Source of the DNA: JBLHHI01 sp047614125
GTDB taxonomy: Bacteria > Bacteroidota > Bacteroidia > NS11-12g > UBA9320
Direction: 5' to 3'
Length of the DNA stretch: 63,296 nt
NCBI GenBank assembly: GCA_047614125.1
Contig: JBLHHI010000001.1
Location: forward strand, 1-63,296
The first letter of the stretch is position 1. The number at the start of each line of letters is the position of its first letter. Positions 25,859 through 35,019 of the stretch are shown piece by piece. The position numbers and the translations under genes were made by a program. The notes below the pieces were generated by a model. It saw only the letters and a program-made list of their open reading frames with translations. It was not told the DNA's origin and ran no database searches.

Positions 25859-27148
25859 ATGCGACCGATTCTCATATCCATTGTTCTTTGCATGGGTGCA
25901 GTAATTTGGTCGGCCAACAACATTGCGTGGAGTGGCGAGCATCATGCGGGTATCATCAAAGCCGATGGTCGTGGATATTATGCGCATCTACCAGCAACCT
26001 TTATTTACAACGATCTCAACTTCCAATTTTTTGACAGCCTCGATGGCAAAAAAGGAAAATACTATAACCAAAACTACTTTTACGATTACCGACAAGAGTA
26101 CAAGGGAACACACATAAACAAGTACTATTCAGGCACTTCTGTTGCCATGCTTCCATTTTTTGCTCTCGCGCATTGGTATACTAAACACAAAGGCGGAGAC
26201 GCAGATGGCTATTCTAAATACTACCAAATTGCCATTAGTTGGGCAGCCATCATTTACATGCTGCTCTCGTTGATTTTGATGGCTAAAACATTGAAACTCT
26301 ATCGGATATCCGATCAATCAATTGCCTTTGGCTTGGTATTGGTAGTGTTCGCCACCAATTGGTACCATTACGTTGTTTCGGAGCCAGCCATGTCGCACGT
26401 GTATTCCATCTTCTTCATAACTTGGTTTGTTTATTTAATTGCACGCTGGAACACAAAAGGTAAGGTCTCATTGCCACTGGTTGCCGCAATTCTGGCAGTC
26501 ATCATTCTCCTCCGACCACTCAATGGCATCGTGCTGCTTTTGGTGCCGGGCTTATTTCGAGATTGGACGGGTTTTATAAGCAAATGTAAGCTGCAGCTGC
26601 GCAAGCCTCAAAAATTGATCATAGCGCTTTTCATTGGCGCTGCCATCTTGTCCATTCAATTCATCATTTATTACTTTCAAACAGGCGAACTGTTTATTTA
26701 TGCGTATAAGGAGGAAGGCTTTAACTTTCGCAACCCTCAAATAATCAACATCTTATTCTCATATAAAAAAGGACTCTTCGTATACACACCCATGCTTTTT
26801 ATAGCCCTTTGGGGTTTGTATTCTTGGTTTAAAAAAAATACATGGCAAGCCATTTGGACTTTTTCCTTTTTAGCAGTTCTTACGTATTTCTTGTCGAGTT
26901 GGTGGATGTGGTATTACGGAGGAAGTTTTTCGTCTCGAGTTTATATAGAATATTTTGTGCTTTTTTTAATTCCTTTAGGTTACTTGTTGGATGGAATAAA
27001 AAAAGCTGCAGGGCGACATCTGATTCACGCCCTTCTGATTTTCACCCTCATTTTGAGCCAATTTCAAACCTATCAATACCGTAAGATGGTGATACATTGG
27101 GATGGAATGACAAAAGAAAAGTATTGGGAAAGTTTTACCGAGTTTTAA
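25859..27148 (+). CDS. Multi-span membrane protein, GT-C/ArnT-like candidate glycosyltransferase
   Basis: 429 residues with about 10 membrane segments. After the first helix (about 4-18) comes a large periplasmic loop with KADGRGYYAHLPA, where an Asp could be the catalytic residue as in GT-C enzymes. Later helices include a Trp-rich segment (YFLSSWWMWYYGGSFSSR). It follows the DPM1-like gene by 8 nt. I infer transfer of a sugar from a polyprenyl donor to a lipid or surface glycan; this is not proven. Confidence 0.65.
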   Translation: MRPILISIVLCMGAVIWSANNIAWSGEHHAGIIKADGRGYYAHLPATFIYNDLNFQFFDSLDGKKGKYYNQNYFYDYRQEYKGTHINKYYSGTSVAMLPFFALAHWYTKHKGGDADGYSKYYQIAISWAAIIYMLLSLILMAKTLKLYRISDQSIAFGLVLVVFATNWYHYVVSEPAMSHVYSIFFITWFVYLIARWNTKGKVSLPLVAAILAVIILLRPLNGIVLLLVPGLFRDWTGFISKCKLQLRKPQKLIIALFIGAAILSIQFIIYYFQTGELFIYAYKEEGFNFRNPQIINILFSYKKGLFVYTPMLFIALWGLYSWFKKNTWQAIWTFSFLAVLTYFLSSWWMWYYGGSFSSRVYIEYFVLFLIPLGYLLDGIKKAAGRHLIHALLIFTLILSQFQTYQYRKMVIHWDGMTKEKYWESFTEF

Positions 27149-27168
27149 CTTGTTTCAATCAAAAAGGT

Positions 27169-27609
27169 TTATTTCTCTAAGGTAGATTTTATGTACAACT
27201 TTTCAATGCGATTGATTGGGAGTTGACAAAATTGCTCATGGCAGCTTACACAAGCCTTAACACTTTGATTATATGCACGTTGCCTCTCACTTCCTAAAGC
27301 ACTTTTTAGAGCCAACATGGATTCGGTATACGCGGTTGCAAATGTCGTATATGTATCATCAATCGTGCCTTTGATGGTGGGCTGAGCAGTAATCAACAAC
27401 TCATAGGCTTTTGGATAGCTTAACTGAATTTCTTCGGCCAATATTTGTGCCTTAATCACCTGATCTTCAAGCTCCATCGTGCGCATCAACAGAGCCAGTT
27501 CTGAAGCTACGTACATGTCCGGTTTTTCTTGTTTGGACGGCGATTTCGAACAACTAAACAAGAACGCGAGGGCACCTGCTACTAGAATTTTATTACGCAC
27601 AACAGTCAT
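27169..27609 (-). CDS. Lipoprotein cytochrome c with a single CxxCH site
   Basis: 146 residues. A lipoprotein signal ends FLFSC (C20). The rest is helical, and the heme site CVSCH lies near the C-terminus (about 117-121), followed by an extra Cys (EQFC). The layout with a C-terminal heme site in a helical bundle resembles cytochrome c'. It overlaps the DUF4920 gene stop by one base. It closes the lpx operon run. A role in electron transfer or metal/NO handling is possible but not shown. Confidence 0.75.
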   Translation of the reverse strand: MTVVRNKILVAGALAFLFSCSKSPSKQEKPDMYVASELALLMRTMELEDQVIKAQILAEEIQLSYPKAYELLITAQPTIKGTIDDTYTTFATAYTESMLALKSALGSERQRAYNQSVKACVSCHEQFCQLPINRIEKLYIKSTLEK

Positions 27610-28094
27610 TAATCAATAAGTACACCTGTGGCAACAAACGAATACTCAACAAGGGGTTCAGTTATGGCTTCCATTTCTTCCTTCCCGGCTTCACGTTCAA
27701 CAGCGTGGTGGCGCTGTTGCTCTACGCTTATGGTTTGCATGAAGGCAGTTCCTTCCACCACGGCAGTCCGTTCTGAGCTATTCTTAGGAACAAAGAATCC
27801 ATAGTCTTTAAAACGTACCCGAATCATTTTTCCATCCGACATGGCAAGTCCCATCCAACAACCCTTGGTTTGACAAACTTGTGAAATCGTACCCGTCAAC
27901 TTGGTTTGAACAGAATCACGCGCCTCTAATAGGGAGGGTAACGAGTCGCACGGAATGGCGTGTTCAGCTGAAATTGTAGAATCCCCAAAGATTCCAAATG
28001 GCGTGGTTGACCCTTCTTTTGAGCTTTGATTACATCCAACAAATCCAACAAAGAATGTGCTGATAATCAGGATGATAGCGAATTTATTTTTCAT
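27609..28094 (-). CDS. DUF4920-type lipoprotein
   Basis: 161 residues. A lipoprotein signal ends VGFVGC (C21). The domain has LTGTISQVCQTKGCWMGLAM with two Cys, IRVRFKDYGFFVPK and VVEGTAFMQTIS, as in DUF4920 proteins with an OB-like barrel. The function is unknown. It lies 3 nt after the ABC ATPase gene and overlaps the cytochrome gene. The residues RHHAVEREAG form a histidine-containing segment that may bind metal (inference). Confidence 0.75.
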   Translation of the reverse strand: MKNKFAIILIISTFFVGFVGCNQSSKEGSTTPFGIFGDSTISAEHAIPCDSLPSLLEARDSVQTKLTGTISQVCQTKGCWMGLAMSDGKMIRVRFKDYGFFVPKNSSERTAVVEGTAFMQTISVEQQRHHAVEREAGKEEMEAITEPLVEYSFVATGVLID

Positions 28095-28097
28095 ATT

Positions 28098-28730
28098 TTA
28101 AACGTGTGATAATTCAATGCTGTGTTTGCAAAATTGATGTTCTCGAGAAATATTACTTCCTATTATTACTGTGGTTTCTTTAGGCAAATGTAAAATCAAT
28201 TCTTCGTACCAAGTAAAGCCTGCTTCATCAAGATTGGAGCAAGGTTCATCAAGAATTAAAACTTCAACTTGCGAAGCAAAGGCCAGAACCAGTTTCAGAC
28301 GCTGTTTCATTCCACTTGAGAACAAGCCCAGTTGTTTTTTATATTGGGCCTCTAAGCCGGCCTTTTCTAACATTATGTTGAGATCAATTTCTTTTCGCAT
28401 CGTTTTTAAGCTAAAATGAAGATCGATCATTTCTTTCATGGTAAACTCATCCATGAGTTCGAAGTAGGGGGCGGCCATTGCCATACGTTGATGCCACGAA
28501 AATGGCTCAAGTACTTGATTGTCTGATATTTGCTCCCATAAAATGGTTCCGTTTGAAGCACTTACATAGCCCGTGATTATTTTTATTAAGGTGGATTTAC
28601 CAATGCCATTGGGGCCCAAAATGGCGGTTGAAGAACCGGGGAGGAATTCGATATTGAGATTTTTAAATAGCCACTTATTTTGGTAGCGTTTCGCTACGTT
28701 CTGCAACCGAATTGTGATGTTTGAAGACAT
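28098..28730 (-). CDS. ABC transporter ATP-binding protein without a nearby permease
   Basis: 210 residues. Walker A GPNGIGKST, a short signature FSSGMKQRLKL, Walker B VLILDEPCSNLD. Size and sequence fit CcmA-like or other small exporter ATPases. There is no permease gene in the operon; neighbours are lpxA (7 nt upstream) and a DUF4920 lipoprotein (3 nt downstream). With a cytochrome c gene two places on, heme export is one idea, but a lipid role beside lpxA is equally open. Confidence 0.8.
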   Translation of the reverse strand: MSSNITIRLQNVAKRYQNKWLFKNLNIEFLPGSSTAILGPNGIGKSTLIKIITGYVSASNGTILWEQISDNQVLEPFSWHQRMAMAAPYFELMDEFTMKEMIDLHFSLKTMRKEIDLNIMLEKAGLEAQYKKQLGLFSSGMKQRLKLVLAFASQVEVLILDEPCSNLDEAGFTWYEELILHLPKETTVIIGSNISREHQFCKHSIELSHV

Positions 28731-28737
28731 GTTGCGC

Positions 28738-29520
28738 TTAGCGGGATAAGAAACCCTTCATAATTCCGCGATCCGAACTTTTAATGAAACTAATTATTTC
28801 ATCGCGTTCGCGTGTGGCCGGCATTTCCGCTTCAATTTTAGCTAAAGCCTTCGCATTGTTCAAACCGCGCAAATAGAGCATTCGATATATTTCTTGAATC
28901 TCAGATATTTTTTCTGGAGAATATCCTCTTCTTCGTAAACCTATGGAGTTAACTCCTTCATACGAAAGGGGTTCTCGTGCAGCCTTGGTAAATGGAGGAA
29001 CATCCTTTCGTACCAAACTTCCACCGCTAACCATAACGTGATCGCCAATTTTAACAAACTGATGAACGGCAGATAATCCACCTATTATGGCAAAGTTGTT
29101 GATTTCAACATGTCCGGCCAGTTGAACGGAATTTGCCAATACAACATTATCGCCAATGATGCAATCGTGCGCAACGTGCACATAGGCCATCAGCAAGCAG
29201 CTATCACCGATCTTAGTAGTACGAGTTGCATAGGTGCCGCGATTTATCGTAACACATTCACGAATGGTTACATTATCGCCGATTAAAACGGTAGATTCTT
29301 CGCCATCAAACTTTAAATCCTGTGGTATTGCGGATATTACAGCACCTGGGAAAATGCGACAGTTTTTGCCGATTCGCGCTCCTTCCATGATGGTAACATT
29401 CGAGCCAATCCAGGTTCCTTCACCAATGGTTACATTTTTGTGGACGGTTACGAAGGGTTCAATTACCACATTATTGGCAATTTTGGCTTCTGGATTTACG
29501 TATGCTAGCGGTTGTATCAT
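28738..29520 (-). CDS. lpxA: UDP-N-acetylglucosamine acyltransferase
   Basis: 260 residues. The left-handed beta-helix hexapeptide repeats run from about 10 to 180; the catalytic His is in SAVHQFVKIGDHVMV. The C-terminal helical part has GLRRRGYSPEKI. LpxA puts the first hydroxy-acyl chain on UDP-GlcNAc in lipid A synthesis. It follows the lpxC/fabZ fusion by 19 nt. Confidence 0.95.
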   Translation of the reverse strand: MIQPLAYVNPEAKIANNVVIEPFVTVHKNVTIGEGTWIGSNVTIMEGARIGKNCRIFPGAVISAIPQDLKFDGEESTVLIGDNVTIRECVTINRGTYATRTTKIGDSCLLMAYVHVAHDCIIGDNVVLANSVQLAGHVEINNFAIIGGLSAVHQFVKIGDHVMVSGGSLVRKDVPPFTKAAREPLSYEGVNSIGLRRRGYSPEKISEIQEIYRMLYLRGLNNAKALAKIEAEMPATRERDEIISFIKSSDRGIMKGFLSR

Positions 29521-29539
29521 TTCGGCAAAAGTAGCTGAA

Positions 29540-30946
29540 TTATTTATTTTCTACGATTTGTGCCATCATGTTGGCTTCACTTACTAATCGATCTCCAACA
29601 TATGCCTCTCCATGCATTAAACAAAGACCTCTTCGAATGGGGGCAGTAAGTTCCATTTTAATTAGGAGTGAATCTCCTGGAACAACTTTTCCCTTAAATT
29701 TTGCACTTTCTATTTTAACAAAATATGTGCTCCAAGCCGCTGGATTTTCTTTGTCGTGCAATACCAATACGCCACCTGCTTGCGCCATGGCTTCCAGTTG
29801 CAACACCCCGGGCATTAAAGGCTCGCCTTGAAAGTGGCCTTGAAAAAAGTATTGATCACCCGTAATATTCTTAACGGCTAAAATAGAGGTTTCATTAATT
29901 TGGATAATCTTGTCGACCAATAAAAAAGGGAACGTATGGGGCAAAATCTTTTCGATTTGCTGATAATTAAATACGGGCTCAAGATTTGGATCGTATTTCG
30001 GAATGTTCATGGTGCGTTGAACCTCTTTCCGCGTTTTAAGCATGATTTTTCGAATTTTTTTTGCAAAGGCTACATTGGCCGCATGTCCAGGCCGTGCAGC
30101 CATAATCTGAGCTTTTAACGGCATGCCAATCAAGGCTAAATCACCAATCATATCCAGCAACTTGTGCCGAGCTGGCTCATTTTGAAACCGCAGTTCGACG
30201 TTGTTCAAAATGCCTTCCTTTTTAACTTCTACCTTCGGCTTGTTAAAGAGTTTGGCCAGTGATTCCAGCTCATCATCTTTAATTACTCGGTCAACAATTA
30301 CAATGGCGTTGTTAAGATCGCCACCTTTTATTAAGTTGTTGTCTACCAACATCTCCAACTCGTGCAAAAAGCAAAATGTTCTACAGCTTGATATTTCTTG
30401 ATCAAATTCTGAAATGCTGGTAATCGAGGCATGTTGCGAGCCCAAAACCGGTGAGTTGTAATCGATCATTACCGTTAATCGGTAATCATCGAGTGGCATG
30501 GCCACCATTTCAACTCCACGATCTTCTTCGGCATACGATATGTTATGAGGAACAACAAAGTACTCTCGTTCTTTAGTCTGTTGTTTAATACCAACCTTTT
30601 TCAACAATTCTACAAAAGGCTTGGAAGATCCATCCATAATTGGAGTTTCGGCAGCATCCAGTTGAATGAGAACGTTGTCTATTTCCAAACCAACTAAGGC
30701 GGCAAGTACATGTTCGACGGTATAAATACGTGCTCCGTTTTGTTCGAGGGTAGTGCCTCTCGACACATCAATTACGTAATCAACCAATGCATCAACAATG
30801 GGTTGCTCTTCTAAATCAACCCGCTGAAACTTGTAGCCGTGATCTACCTCGGCCGGCTTAAAGGTCATGTTAACCTTTTGACCAGTGTGAAGTCCAACAC
30901 CTGAGACTGTTAGTGCCTCATTTATAGTGGTTTGAAGTTTTTCCAT
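29540..30946 (-). CDS. lpxC-fabZ: Bifunctional UDP-3-O-acyl-GlcNAc deacetylase / beta-hydroxyacyl-ACP dehydratase
   Basis: 468 residues, a fusion known across Bacteroidota. The LpxC half (about 1-310) has TVEHVLAAL with a zinc His, and RHKLLDMIGD giving the other zinc His and Asp. The FabZ half (about 325-468) has the catalytic His in LPHTFPFLLVD and Glu in PGVLQLEAMAQ, with FFQGHFQGEPLMPG. One chain thus links the committed step of lipid A synthesis with the dehydratase that competes for the same hydroxyacyl-ACP. It lies between lpxD (4 nt) and lpxA (19 nt). Confidence 0.96.
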   Translation of the reverse strand: MEKLQTTINEALTVSGVGLHTGQKVNMTFKPAEVDHGYKFQRVDLEEQPIVDALVDYVIDVSRGTTLEQNGARIYTVEHVLAALVGLEIDNVLIQLDAAETPIMDGSSKPFVELLKKVGIKQQTKEREYFVVPHNISYAEEDRGVEMVAMPLDDYRLTVMIDYNSPVLGSQHASITSISEFDQEISSCRTFCFLHELEMLVDNNLIKGGDLNNAIVIVDRVIKDDELESLAKLFNKPKVEVKKEGILNNVELRFQNEPARHKLLDMIGDLALIGMPLKAQIMAARPGHAANVAFAKKIRKIMLKTRKEVQRTMNIPKYDPNLEPVFNYQQIEKILPHTFPFLLVDKIIQINETSILAVKNITGDQYFFQGHFQGEPLMPGVLQLEAMAQAGGVLVLHDKENPAAWSTYFVKIESAKFKGKVVPGDSLLIKMELTAPIRRGLCLMHGEAYVGDRLVSEANMMAQIVENK

Positions 30947-30950
30947 GTCC

Positions 30951-31994
30951 TTACTTTCCTTCTTTATTCTCTTTAATTTGCTTTTCGAGCTTATTTACTC
31001 GATCCTGTAAATCAGGCAGTTTCCGATATACCACTTGTGTTCTAAAGGCATCTTTTAACGGCATTACTGGGCTTCCGAACAATTGCGTATCCTCATTTGT
31101 AACAGATTTCATCAACCCGCTTTGTGCAGCAATTTGAGTGCCTTTGGCAATTTTCAAGTGTCCGGCAAAACCAACCTGTCCGCCAATAACACATTGCTCA
31201 CCTAAAACGGTACTGCCAGAAATGCCCGACTGCGAAGCCATAACGGTATTCTTACCCACCTCTACATTGTGAGCAATTTGAATCAAGTTATCCAATTTTA
31301 CACCACTGCGTATAATTGTGCTACCTAAGGTTGCTCGATCTATAGTGCAATTGGCACCAATTTCAACCCAATCCTCAATAATCACATTGCCAATTTGCGG
31401 AATTTTTATGTAGGTTCCATCCTTTTGGGGGGCATGTCCGAAGCCGTCCGAACCAATTACAGACCCAGAATGCACGATGACATTATTTCCCAATTCGCAT
31501 TCGTAGTAAACGCTCACATTGGCGTAAACTATGGTATCCGACCCAACTTGAACGGAATCACCAATGTAGGTATTCGGGTAAATTTTTGTGTTGTCTAAAA
31601 TGCTAACATCTGATCCGATGTAGGCATTTGCGCCAATGTACACATTTTTTCCAAGGGTTGCACTTTCTTCAACAACGGCGCTTGGATGAATCCCGGTTTT
31701 GTGTTTGGCTGGATTGAAAAAGGCATTGAGAACTTTGCAAAAGGCGAGGTAAGGGTCTTCAACGCGAATAAAAGTTTTGCCTGCACCTGGTTTGCCGGCC
31801 TGAACGTGACTTACCAAAATAACATTGGCATCCGTGGTATTTAAAAACGCCTCATATTTTGGATTCGCCAAAAAAGTAAGACTGTTCTCGAAGCTCTGAT
31901 CGATTTTAGAAAGGAATTCAAAATCTGCGTTCACTTCCCCTTCCAGCTTTCCTGATAAAAATGCTGCTATTTCTTGTACTGAATGCGCTGCCAC
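30951..31994 (-). CDS. lpxD: UDP-3-O-acylglucosamine N-acyltransferase
   Basis: 347 residues. The N-terminal uridine-binding domain (about 1-100) precedes a beta-helix of hexapeptide repeats; the catalytic His is in LIQIAHNVEVG. The C-terminal helix (KLPDLQDRVNKLEKQIKE) helps trimer formation. It adds the second acyl chain in lipid A synthesis. Confidence 0.95.
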   Translation of the reverse strand: MAAHSVQEIAAFLSGKLEGEVNADFEFLSKIDQSFENSLTFLANPKYEAFLNTTDANVILVSHVQAGKPGAGKTFIRVEDPYLAFCKVLNAFFNPAKHKTGIHPSAVVEESATLGKNVYIGANAYIGSDVSILDNTKIYPNTYIGDSVQVGSDTIVYANVSVYYECELGNNVIVHSGSVIGSDGFGHAPQKDGTYIKIPQIGNVIIEDWVEIGANCTIDRATLGSTIIRSGVKLDNLIQIAHNVEVGKNTVMASQSGISGSTVLGEQCVIGGQVGFAGHLKIAKGTQIAAQSGLMKSVTNEDTQLFGSPVMPLKDAFRTQVVYRKLPDLQDRVNKLEKQIKENKEGK

Positions 31995-32021
31995 ACTACC
32001 TCATTTTGGGCAAAGGTATGA

Positions 32022-33242
32022 TTATTTTGGTGTACAAATAAAATACTTTACCACGTCCTGTTTTCGGCTGCTAAAATTGTAATTATCAGAAGCTTTCGAC
32101 AGCTCGATCAACTCGCCGTTTTTGCGTTTAATCATTATATTATTTGTGCTGGTTTGGTATGCTTTATTAGCTGCTTTGCCAACGTAAATAAAGTAGTTAA
32201 CTTCCTCTTCATCAAGGTTTAGCAAATACATAACACGCTTTTTTTCACCTTCGATGTACTCTGCAGTAAAAGGCTTTGTTTGAAGGGTGGTTTTAAATAA
32301 TTTTCGTTGTATTAATGAGCAACAAAGCAGCGATAGAATGGAATCATCAGATCCTTGCCAACTCTTTATCGACGAGTGAATATCTGCATCATCCAACTGA
32401 CTAAATATTGTTAAAACTTCCGGCTTTTTCAGTGCCGCTTTATCCACTTCATATTCAAGAAAATATCTGAGGTTTGGAGGAACAAACAAATTAGATCCTG
32501 TTTGCAATAGCAAACGAACACGCTTAAAAATGTTGAGTAAGACCGCATCAGCAGCCAAGGCGGTTTTGTGGAAATACACTTGCCAATACATCAAACGTCT
32601 GGCCATAATAAACTTCTCTACCGAATAGATCCCTTTTTCATCAATAACCAATTGATCATCCACCACATTAAGCATCTGAATGATTCGTTCAAGGCCAACA
32701 ATTCCTTCTGATACTCCGGTGTAAAAGCTATCTCTGGTTAGATAATCCAATCGGTCTGTATCCAACTGACTGGAAACGAGTTGGTGTAAGAACCGTTTTT
32801 GATAGCTTCCTTTAAATATTTCAATGGCCATGGTCAACTTGCCATCAAACTCTTTGTTTAATTGATTCATAAAAAGCCCAGAAACGTATTCGTGCGGAAC
32901 CTCGTGAAGAATGGAATGCTCTAAAACATGTGAAAACGGCCCATGACCAATGTCGTGAAGCAAGATGGCCGTTTTGGCTGCAGACGCTTCCTCTTCCAAA
33001 ATTTCAACTCCCTTATCGCGCAAAACATCAATTGCTCTAGACATTAAATGCATGGCTCCCAAAGCATGATGAAACCGCGTGTGCATAGCACCGGGGTAAA
33101 CCAAATGGGTTAACCCAAGTTGTTTAATGTTGCGCAAACGCTGAAAATACGGATGTTCCACCACATCAAAAATGCACCCTTCATCTATTTGTATGAATCC
33201 ATAGATTGGATCGTTTATGATTTTAATCTTCTTTCGCTGCAT
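32022..33242 (-). CDS. HD-domain phosphohydrolase (YdhJ/SAMHD1-like)
   Basis: 406 residues from the ATG at 33242; the TTG one codon upstream is not needed. The HD set is clear: H in RFHHALGAMHL, HD in LLHDIGHGPFSHVLEH and a later Asp in SQLDTDRLDYL. Relatives are metal-dependent phosphohydrolases that act on dNTPs or signalling nucleotides. It is the first gene of the lpx run, and this link is common in Bacteroidota, but its role there is not known. It diverges from porX. Confidence 0.85.
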   Translation of the reverse strand: MQRKKIKIINDPIYGFIQIDEGCIFDVVEHPYFQRLRNIKQLGLTHLVYPGAMHTRFHHALGAMHLMSRAIDVLRDKGVEILEEEASAAKTAILLHDIGHGPFSHVLEHSILHEVPHEYVSGLFMNQLNKEFDGKLTMAIEIFKGSYQKRFLHQLVSSQLDTDRLDYLTRDSFYTGVSEGIVGLERIIQMLNVVDDQLVIDEKGIYSVEKFIMARRLMYWQVYFHKTALAADAVLLNIFKRVRLLLQTGSNLFVPPNLRYFLEYEVDKAALKKPEVLTIFSQLDDADIHSSIKSWQGSDDSILSLLCCSLIQRKLFKTTLQTKPFTAEYIEGEKKRVMYLLNLDEEEVNYFIYVGKAANKAYQTSTNNIMIKRKNGELIELSKASDNYNFSSRKQDVVKYFICTPK

Positions 33243-33249
33243 CAATTGG

Positions 33250-33257
33250 CAAATTTA
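33250..33257 (-). promoter_or_regulatory. Candidate -7 box of the HD-lpx operon (TAAATTTG)
   Basis: A perfect TAnnTTTG box ends 7 nt before the ATG at 33242, so transcription may begin at the start codon. Confidence 0.5.
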
Positions 33258-33275
33258 CTACATACCATTCTCTAG

Positions 33276-33306
33276 AACCTGAGTTCGTTCAATCTTTTAA
33301 AATCCA
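33276..33306 (+). repeat. Dispersed 30-nt repeat, copy 1
   Basis: Begins AACCTGAGTTCG and continues with an AATCTTTT core. It matches copies at 57020-57052 (+) and 57251-57282 (-) with a few mismatches. It sits just upstream of the HD-lpx -7 box, where it could also bind a regulator. Confidence 0.5.
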
Positions 33307-33333
33307 AAATATTATTTAAACTTTGGTCTAGAC

Positions 33334-33405
33334 GTTAAACTCAAGGTGTTTAACCTTTTTTTCAATCATTTAACCTTCGTTTGCAATATCAAAACGAATA
33401 TTGCA
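33334..33405. promoter_or_regulatory. Two inverted repeats upstream of porX
   Basis: GTTAAAC (33334-33340) and GTTTAAC (33348-33354) form a 7-7-7 inverted repeat. TGCAATAT (33382-33389) and ATATTGCA (33398-33405) form an 8-8-8 inverted repeat that ends 35 nt before the porX ATG. Both arms are perfect. They are candidate operators in the shared regulatory region of porX and the HD-lpx operon. No TAnnTTTG box for porX was found. Confidence 0.45.
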
Positions 33406-33440
33406 GTTCAGAGTATTCATAATAAACACTGTAAATAGAT

Positions 33441-34994
33441 ATGCAAGATATACAACTCCTTTGGGCCGACGACGAGATCGAATTGTTAAAGCCACACATC
33501 ATTTTTCTTGAGGCAAAGGGATATAAGGTAGATACCGTTAACAACGGATTAGACGCAATTGAGAAAATTACAGAAAAGCGATACGATCTTGTGTTCTTGG
33601 ATGAAAATATGCCTGGTATTTCTGGCCTCGATGCGCTGAAACAAATTAAAGAGTTAAAGGAAGATATTCCAGTGGTGATGATTACCAAGAATGAGGAGGA
33701 GCACATCATGGAGGACGCCATAGGTTCCAAAATTGAAGACTACTTAATAAAGCCTGTAAAGCCCACTCAAATCTTGCTGTGCATAAAGCGAATCATAGAC
33801 AATAAGCGTTTAGTAACGCAAAATGTGACGGTTCGGTATCAGCAGGAGTTTCGCAACATCATGATGTCGTTGATGGATAATTTGAGTTTCGATGAGTGGA
33901 AAGCCTTGTACAAAAAAGTAGTGTACCACGAAATTGAGATTCAGCGAAGTAACGAAACAGGCATGGAAGAAGTTTTGGAAACGCAAAAAGGAGAGACCAA
34001 CCGAGAATTTTCGAAATACATCCAAAAAAACTATGTAGACTTTTTGGACTACGACAATAAAGATGCTCCCGTTATGTCGCATACTTTAATGCACAAATCC
34101 ATCTTGCCCATGGTTGGAAAGGGAGCTCCGGTTTATATGTTCTTGATTGACAATCTTAGATTTGATCAATGGAAGTTTATACAACCTCTTATTGCTCAAA
34201 TGTTTACTGTAGAAAAAGAGGATATGTATTTGAGCATACTTCCAACTACAACTCAATATTGCCGAAACAGCATTTTTGCTGGACTGCTTCCATTGGATAT
34301 ATCAAAGCGTTTTCCAAATAAGTGGAGTAATGATGAAGATGAAGGAGGTAAAAACCTTCATGAAAACGATTTTCTTTTGGATTTGCTGAGTCGACTGAGA
34401 ATGGACATTAAGACTTCATATACCAAGGTGGTTCATTTAAATCAGGGTAAAGCTTTGGTGGATGACATTCCAAATATGGAAGACAATGACTTAAATGTAA
34501 TCGTTTACAACTTCGTTGACACCCTATCGCATGCGCGAACCGACAATAAAGTGATGCGTGAGCTAGCAGAAGACGAAGCGGCTTATAGATCGCTTACTTT
34601 GAGTTGGTTTGAACACAGCCCGTTGTACGATGCACTGAAGCGAATTTCTGAGAAAAAAGGAACTGTAATCATCACAACAGATCACGGTTCGGTTAAGGTA
34701 ACCGATCCTGTTAAAGTGATTGGAGATCGTAAAACAACCACCAATTTGCGTTATAAAACAGGCAGAAATCTTGACTTTAATAAAAAAGATGTTTTCATGA
34801 TTAAAGATCCAGAAAAAGCTGGGTTGCCCGTTCAACACTTAAGTTCCAGCTTCATTTTTTGTCGCAACTCTGATTTTTTTGTTTATCCCAACAATTTAAA
34901 TCATTATGCCAAATATTATAAAGACACCATTCAGCATGGCGGCATTAGCATTGAAGAGATGATGATTCCATTTATTACGCTAAAATCAAAGTAA
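33441..34994 (+). CDS. porX: PorX, T9SS response regulator with alkaline-phosphatase-fold (PglZ) output domain
   Basis: 517 residues. The receiver domain (1-120) has D10/D11, phospho-acceptor D54 in LVFLDENMPG, and a Lys in YLIKPVKP. A helical linker leads to a PglZ/alkaline-phosphatase-like domain (from about 200) with YMFLIDNLRFDQW (metal Asp), STLPTTTQYCRNS-like sequence holding the nucleophile Thr (LPTTTQYC), and IITTDHGSVKV. PorX controls T9SS genes with PorY in Porphyromonas and hydrolyses oligonucleotides. It is followed by tsaE and a T9SS-tailed M28 peptidase, a plausible cargo. Confidence 0.93.
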   Translation: MQDIQLLWADDEIELLKPHIIFLEAKGYKVDTVNNGLDAIEKITEKRYDLVFLDENMPGISGLDALKQIKELKEDIPVVMITKNEEEHIMEDAIGSKIEDYLIKPVKPTQILLCIKRIIDNKRLVTQNVTVRYQQEFRNIMMSLMDNLSFDEWKALYKKVVYHEIEIQRSNETGMEEVLETQKGETNREFSKYIQKNYVDFLDYDNKDAPVMSHTLMHKSILPMVGKGAPVYMFLIDNLRFDQWKFIQPLIAQMFTVEKEDMYLSILPTTTQYCRNSIFAGLLPLDISKRFPNKWSNDEDEGGKNLHENDFLLDLLSRLRMDIKTSYTKVVHLNQGKALVDDIPNMEDNDLNVIVYNFVDTLSHARTDNKVMRELAEDEAAYRSLTLSWFEHSPLYDALKRISEKKGTVIITTDHGSVKVTDPVKVIGDRKTTTNLRYKTGRNLDFNKKDVFMIKDPEKAGLPVQHLSSSFIFCRNSDFFVYPNNLNHYAKYYKDTIQHGGISIEEMMIPFITLKSK

Positions 34995-35019
34995 TTAAAA
35001 ACCTGAATATCAGTAAGTA

